Assembly (NCBI GenBank): GCA_035545855.1
Contig: DASZXK010000034.1
Coordinates: 45,602-109,601 of the forward strand
Origin: DASZVB01 sp035545855
Lineage (GTDB): Bacteria > Myxococcota_A > Polyangia > Polyangiales > Polyangiaceae
Direction of reading: 5' to 3'
Length of the DNA: 64,000 bases
Shown here: one piece after another, positions 60,288-64,000 of the stretch
Position numbering within the stretch: the first letter of the stretch is position 1
Layout: the number at the start of each line of letters is the position of its first letter
Made by a program: the position numbers and the translations under genes
Notes under the pieces: generated by a model
What the model saw: the letters and a program-made list of their open reading frames with translations, nothing else
The model's database searches: none
Told to the model about the DNA's origin: nothing

Positions 60288-60489
60288 GAGCGGGGGGCGA
60301 TCGCACGCGTTGCGTGCGGGGGCGCAGTGCGTGCCGGCCGGGGGAGGACTCGGCACGGTTTCTTCGCGCGCCTCGCGCGGAAACGGCGCGTTCGCCCGTG
60401 CCGAGGCGGGCCCGGCGCGTCCGGGCACGGCCGTTGCTTCGTCCGGAACCACGCTTCTCCGGGAGGAAGCGAGGAAAGGGACAACGCGA

Positions 60490-60960
60490 ATGGCAAACAT
60501 CACCGTCGAAAAGCACCCCACCACCCAGGAAGTCGCGAAGCGCTCCTATTCGGATCCGTTCACCGCGATGCGCGATCTGATGCACTGGGACCCGTTCCGC
60601 GACGGGCTGCACTGGCTGACCCGCGAAGCGGGCTTCTCCCCGGCGTTCGAGATCAAGGAGACGAAGGACGCCTTCGAGTTCCGGGCCGACGTGCCCGGGA
60701 TCGATCAGAAGGACATCCAGGTCCAGATGACGGACAACCGTCTCGTGGTGCGGGGCAAGCGTGAAGCGGAGAAGACGGACAAGGGGGACACGTACTACAC
60801 GTACGAGCGGACCTACGGTTCCTTCGATCGCTCCTTCACCGTTCCGGAAGGCGTCAACGCGGACGCGATCCGGGCCGACCTGAAGGACGGCGTGCTGAAG
60901 GTCGTGCTGCCGAAGAAGCCGGAATCCAAGCCGCGAGAGGTGCCCGTCAAGTCGGGTTGA
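60490..60960 (+). CDS. small heat shock protein Hsp20
   Basis: 156 residues: N-terminal arm (SDPFTAMRDLMHWDPF), alpha-crystallin domain from about residue 55 (FEIKETKDAFEFRADVPGI, VRGKREAEKTDKGDTYYTYER, GSFDRSFTVPEGVN, LKDGVLKVVLPK) and a short C-terminal tail without a clear I-x-I/V. ATP-independent holdase that protects unfolding proteins. ATG at 60490 preceded by a gaaaggg ribosome site. No CIRCE or ROSE-type element is recognised upstream. Its last codons overlap the end of the convergent P-type ATPase gene by 14 bp. Confidence 0.93.
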   Translation: MANITVEKHPTTQEVAKRSYSDPFTAMRDLMHWDPFRDGLHWLTREAGFSPAFEIKETKDAFEFRADVPGIDQKDIQVQMTDNRLVVRGKREAEKTDKGDTYYTYERTYGSFDRSFTVPEGVNADAIRADLKDGVLKVVLPKKPESKPREVPVKSG

Positions 60961-63508
60961 CGGATTTCTGGACGGCCGGGCGCCGCACGGCCCTCTCGAG
61001 CTCGGTCGCGAAGACCAGTGCGAGGGTGAGAGCGGCGCTCGCCAGCACGTCCTTCGGCGCTGGCGCGGCGAACCGGAACGCCCCCCGGAGAGCCGGGATC
61101 GCGAGGAACGCGAACAGGGACAGCGTCGCGGCGCCGGTCACGAGCCACGCGGAGCGGTTCCTCGCGCCGGAGTGGAGGATGCCCCGGTCGCTGCGGCTCG
61201 CCCAGAGGAGGGCCAGGTTGCCGGCGACGACCGAGACGAAGGCGAGCGCCCGCTGCTCGCCTACGGGACGTCCGGAACGATGAGCGACGACGAGCACGAC
61301 GGCGAGCGCGAGCGCCGCCGCCGCGCCGCGGAGGAGGCTCGTCGCGACCAGTCGCCTCGAGACGAGCCTCGCGGTCCGCGGACGCGGAGGGCGGTCCATG
61401 ACGTCGGGTTCGGCCGGTTCCATCTCGAACACCACGGAGCACGTTGGATCGATGACTAGCTCCAGGAACGCGACGTGGACGGGACCGAGCAGAGCGGGCC
61501 AGCCGAGGAGGGCCGGCAGGAGCGACATGAGCGCGATCGGCACGTGGACGGCGATGAGGTAGCTGAACGCCTTCCTCAGGTTGTCGTGGATGCGACGGCC
61601 CGCCCGGATGGCGACGACGATCGACCCGAAGTCGTCGTCGGAGAGGACGAGCGACGCGGCTTCTCGAGCGACGTCCGTGCCCCGCTTGCCCATCGCGATC
61701 CCGACGTCGGCCGCTCGGAGAGCGGGCGCGTCGTTCACGCCGTCGCCGGTCATCGCCGAGACGAGGCCGTCGGCGCGGAGCGCCCGGAGGATGCGGAGCT
61801 TGTCTTCCGGGACGGCCCGCGCGACGACGTCCACCGTCTCGAGGCGCGAGGCGAGGGCGCCGCCGGCGAGGGACTCGAGCTCGGCGCCGGTCGCCACGTC
61901 CCGTACGGTGATCCCGGCCCGTTCGGCGATCGCGCGGCCGGTGGACGCGTGGTCTCCGGTGATGACGAGGACCCGCACCCCGGCTCGAGCGCAGGCGCGC
62001 ACGGCGTCGGCGACACCGGGCCTGAGCGGATCTTCCAGACCGACGAGGCCGACCATCCGAAAGGGGATGTCGTGCGCGATCTCCGGGGCTACCGCGAGGT
62101 GCTCCGCGCTTCTCGCGACGCCGAGGACGCGGAGTCCTCCCTCCGCGAGCCGTGTCGCGACGTCGCGCCACCGCGAGGCCACGTCCGGCTCGAGGTGACA
62201 GAGGTCGAAGATGGCCTCCGGGGCGCCCTTCGTGGCGGCGAGGAGCGCGGCGCGTTCCCCCGTGCGCCAGACGTGCGTCACGGCGAGGAGCTCGGGGGAC
62301 AGTGGATATTCGTGGGCGGGCTTCCAGCGAGGGTGCAGGTGCTCGGTGCCGCCCAGCGTTCGAGCGCCGAGCTCCTGGAACGCCCGCTCCATCGGATCGA
62401 ACGGATCTCGCGGCGACGCGAGGATGGCCATCTCGACCAGCTCGTGGACGGCCTCCGGAAGCGTGCCGGAGCCATCCGACACCTCGAGCGCCTCGCCGTC
62501 GACGACGAGGCGCCGCACCGCCATGCGGTTCTCGGTCAGGGTGCCCGTCTTGTCGGCGCAGAGCACCTCTACCGTGCCGAGCGCCTCGATCGCCGCGACC
62601 TTCCGCGTCAGCACCCGGCTCTTCGCGATGCGGAAGGCGCCGAGCGCGAGGAACACGGTGAGCACGACCGGAAATTCCTCCGGCAAGATGGCCATCGCGA
62701 GCGTGACGCTCGAGAGCGCCGCCTGGACCCAATCGCGGGACACCCTGCCGGTGACGACGAACAGCAGCGCGCAGAGCCCCACGGCGAGGACGGCGATCTT
62801 CCGGACGAGCCCGTTCGTCTCCTCCTGGAGCGCCGTCCGGTCCACGGACACCGCGCCGAGGGAAGTCCCGATCCGACCCATTCGAGACCGGGCGCCCGTC
62901 GCGACGATCTCCGCCGTGCTCCGACCCGAGACGACCAGCGTCCCCGCGAAGACCGAGTTCTCGGCGCCGACGTCTCCCGCCGCTCGCGGGGCGGGGATCT
63001 TGGACACGGGAACCGACTCTCCCGTGAGGAGCGACTCGTCGACCAGGACCACGGTGCCGGAGCGGAGGACCGCGTCCGCCGGGACCCGATCGCCCTCTGC
63101 GACGCGGATCACGTCGCCCTGGACGAGCTCGCGGGCCGGAAGGGTGACGACGGCGCCGTCCCGGAACACCTGCGCCCGCGGGCTCGAAAGCGAGCGGAGG
63201 TTCTCGAGGGCGCGCTCGGTCCGCCCCTCCTGGACGAGCGTGATCGTCACCACGAGCAGGACGGAGCCGACGAGAATCGCCGCTTCGGTTCGATCGCCGA
63301 GCGCGACGTAGATGCCCGAGGCGGCGAGCAGGAGGAGAACCATCGGCTCCCCCGCGACCCCGAGGAGGCGGCCGAGGACCGTCGGGCGCTCGCCCTCCGG
63401 AATCAGGTTCGGACCGTCGATGCGGAGCCGTTCGGCGGCTTCGTGGCTCGTGAGGCCCGCGCCCGCCGCACCCTCGGTGACCGCGGTGAGTCCAGTGGGC
63501 GCGGCCAT
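60947..63508 (-). CDS. cation-translocating P-type ATPase
   Basis: 853 residues, about ten membrane helices. N-terminal cation-ATPase-type segment (LTSHEAAERLRIDGPNLIPEG), actuator motif SLLTGESVPV, phosphorylated Asp319 in DKTGTLT, KGAPE in the N-domain and TGDGVNDAPALRAADVGIAMG hinge. The M4 motif reads ILPEEFPVVLT instead of the Ca-type PEGLP, and M6 reads FLELVIDPTCSVVFEMEP, so the ion cannot be assigned as Ca or Mg with confidence. No heavy-metal-binding domain. It belongs to a widespread but uncharacterised group. The ATG at 63508 is followed by a Gly/Ala-rich start. Confidence 0.92.
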   Translation of the reverse strand: MAAPTGLTAVTEGAAGAGLTSHEAAERLRIDGPNLIPEGERPTVLGRLLGVAGEPMVLLLLAASGIYVALGDRTEAAILVGSVLLVVTITLVQEGRTERALENLRSLSSPRAQVFRDGAVVTLPARELVQGDVIRVAEGDRVPADAVLRSGTVVLVDESLLTGESVPVSKIPAPRAAGDVGAENSVFAGTLVVSGRSTAEIVATGARSRMGRIGTSLGAVSVDRTALQEETNGLVRKIAVLAVGLCALLFVVTGRVSRDWVQAALSSVTLAMAILPEEFPVVLTVFLALGAFRIAKSRVLTRKVAAIEALGTVEVLCADKTGTLTENRMAVRRLVVDGEALEVSDGSGTLPEAVHELVEMAILASPRDPFDPMERAFQELGARTLGGTEHLHPRWKPAHEYPLSPELLAVTHVWRTGERAALLAATKGAPEAIFDLCHLEPDVASRWRDVATRLAEGGLRVLGVARSAEHLAVAPEIAHDIPFRMVGLVGLEDPLRPGVADAVRACARAGVRVLVITGDHASTGRAIAERAGITVRDVATGAELESLAGGALASRLETVDVVARAVPEDKLRILRALRADGLVSAMTGDGVNDAPALRAADVGIAMGKRGTDVAREAASLVLSDDDFGSIVVAIRAGRRIHDNLRKAFSYLIAVHVPIALMSLLPALLGWPALLGPVHVAFLELVIDPTCSVVFEMEPAEPDVMDRPPRPRTARLVSRRLVATSLLRGAAAALALAVVLVVAHRSGRPVGEQRALAFVSVVAGNLALLWASRSDRGILHSGARNRSAWLVTGAATLSLFAFLAIPALRGAFRFAAPAPKDVLASAALTLALVFATELERAVRRPAVQKSVNPT

Positions 63509-64000
63509 GGGATTCGACGAAGTACCACGATTCGGAAACGTCGCCGTCCGCCCGGCAGCGCCGGACGCTGCGGCGCCCGGCGCAAACGATTCGCGCCGGG
63601 CGCCCGACCCGCCAAACGACCGATCGCGAATCGGCGACAGGCGGATCGAAAGGGGCAGAAATCGAGACGGTACCGCTGCCTCCCATCGCGCGCTGAGGAC
63701 TCGTCACATCTCAGCCGTCAAGTCGCGCGGATTCGAAGGAGTGGGTAGATTCGTGGCTGCCCCACCCGGCATCCCGCAAGGCGGGCTGCCGACCGCCCCA
63801 AGCGTCCGTGCTCACCCGGCAGCCGGGTTCCGCGCGGCCACGGGGCGGTGCCGCGTGAGCCGTCGAAGGAGTTCCGGAGCACACCCTCGGTAGCGCCGGG
63901 CGACGTGAAGCGTCGTCTCGGGGTGTGTGCTTCCGAGAGCGCGTCGACGGCGCCCTCGTCTCGGCACTCTCGAGATCGGGGAGCGAGTCTTCGCCGTCGA
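63509..64000. other. gene-free end of window with a strong hairpin
   Basis: No reading frame here can be supported by family resemblance on either strand. Bases 63572-63604 form a perfect 12-bp inverted repeat (ggcgcccggcgc / gcgccgggcgcc, 9-base loop), 64 bases upstream of the P-type ATPase start and without a T run. A minus-strand frame open from the window end to a stop at 63812-63814 (ending RHRPVAARNPAAG) could be the tail of a gene cut by the edge, but it is too short to judge. Confidence 0.4.

Noticed and set aside
60302..60318. Hairpin cgcacgc-gtt-gcgtgcg after the hydrolase gene as an intrinsic terminator
   Set aside because: No T run follows on either strand.
60813..63748. Long frames on both strands over the P-type ATPase gene
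   Set aside because: No DKTGTLT or membrane helices; composition typical of GC-rich shadows.
63812..64000. Possible 3' end of a minus-strand gene entering from the right edge (ends RHRPVAARNPAAG)
   Set aside because: Only about 60 codons, no recognised family and no clear codon bias.
1..64000. tRNA genes, insertion sequences, prophage or integron structures
   Set aside because: None found by reading; the lone tyrosine recombinase is XerC-like and has no attachment-site or phage context.

Overview
The window is very GC-rich, gene-dense bacterial DNA. It most resembles Myxococcota, probably the Polyangia side. The clues are lipoproteins with Gly/Ser-rich linkers directly after the lipobox, Cys-rich MopE-type metal-binding motifs, a GltJ/AgmX-like zinc-ribbon/GYF protein, many hybrid histidine kinases and an NRPS/PKS pair. 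This is inferred from gene content; no rRNA is present to confirm it. No tRNA, CRISPR array, insertion sequence or prophage was recognised. One structural RNA is clear: the RNase P RNA on the minus strand at about 4385-4757, with its terminator.

Layout. 0-11.2 kb is housekeeping plus signalling: 3' part of tgt, a MshEN-receiver-TPR protein, a GltJ-like protein, rnpB, an RpoH-like sigma factor, an ErpA-type Fe-S carrier, two large low-complexity proteins, a TerB-like protein and a receiver. 11.2-22.4 kb holds a double-ATPase kinase-like protein, a MopE/four-repeat lipoprotein, a tight run permease - small membrane protein - XerC - membrane sulfatase-like enzyme, a biotin carrier protein and a REC-PAS-kinase-REC hybrid. 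22.4-28.6 kb is dominated by surface lipoproteins, including one with all six copper ligands of peptidylglycine monooxygenase, followed by an SDR/DUF1295 pair. 28.6-33 kb holds an AraC regulator and a kinase - NtrC - receiver - receiver operon, preceded by a candidate sigma-54 promoter and an 18-bp palindrome. 33-43 kb carries a GMC oxidoreductase, fumarase, a B12-binding radical SAM enzyme, hemerythrin, two overlapping histidine kinases, a 40-residue membrane protein and a VWA lipoprotein.

43.1-55.3 kb is the highlight: two divergent megasynthases sharing a 140-bp intergenic region. The NRPS has one adenylation domain interrupted twice, by a luciferase-like monooxygenase between A4 and A5 and by a methyltransferase between A8 and A9, and its pocket code reads as glycine-like. 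The PKS has the order KS-AT-KR-DH-ACP-TE, with the DH placed between the KR core and the usual KR tail. The NRPS lacks a thioesterase and the PKS lacks a loading module, so they plausibly form one NRPS-to-PKS line.

55.3-64 kb returns to small metabolic and stress genes: truncated globin, dienelactone hydrolase, an ArsR-SRPBCC-TfoX-membrane operon with a perfect palindromic operator over the ArsR start, a SnoaL-like protein, a secreted alpha/beta hydrolase, Hsp20 and a P-type ATPase. The last 490 bases hold no gene I can support.
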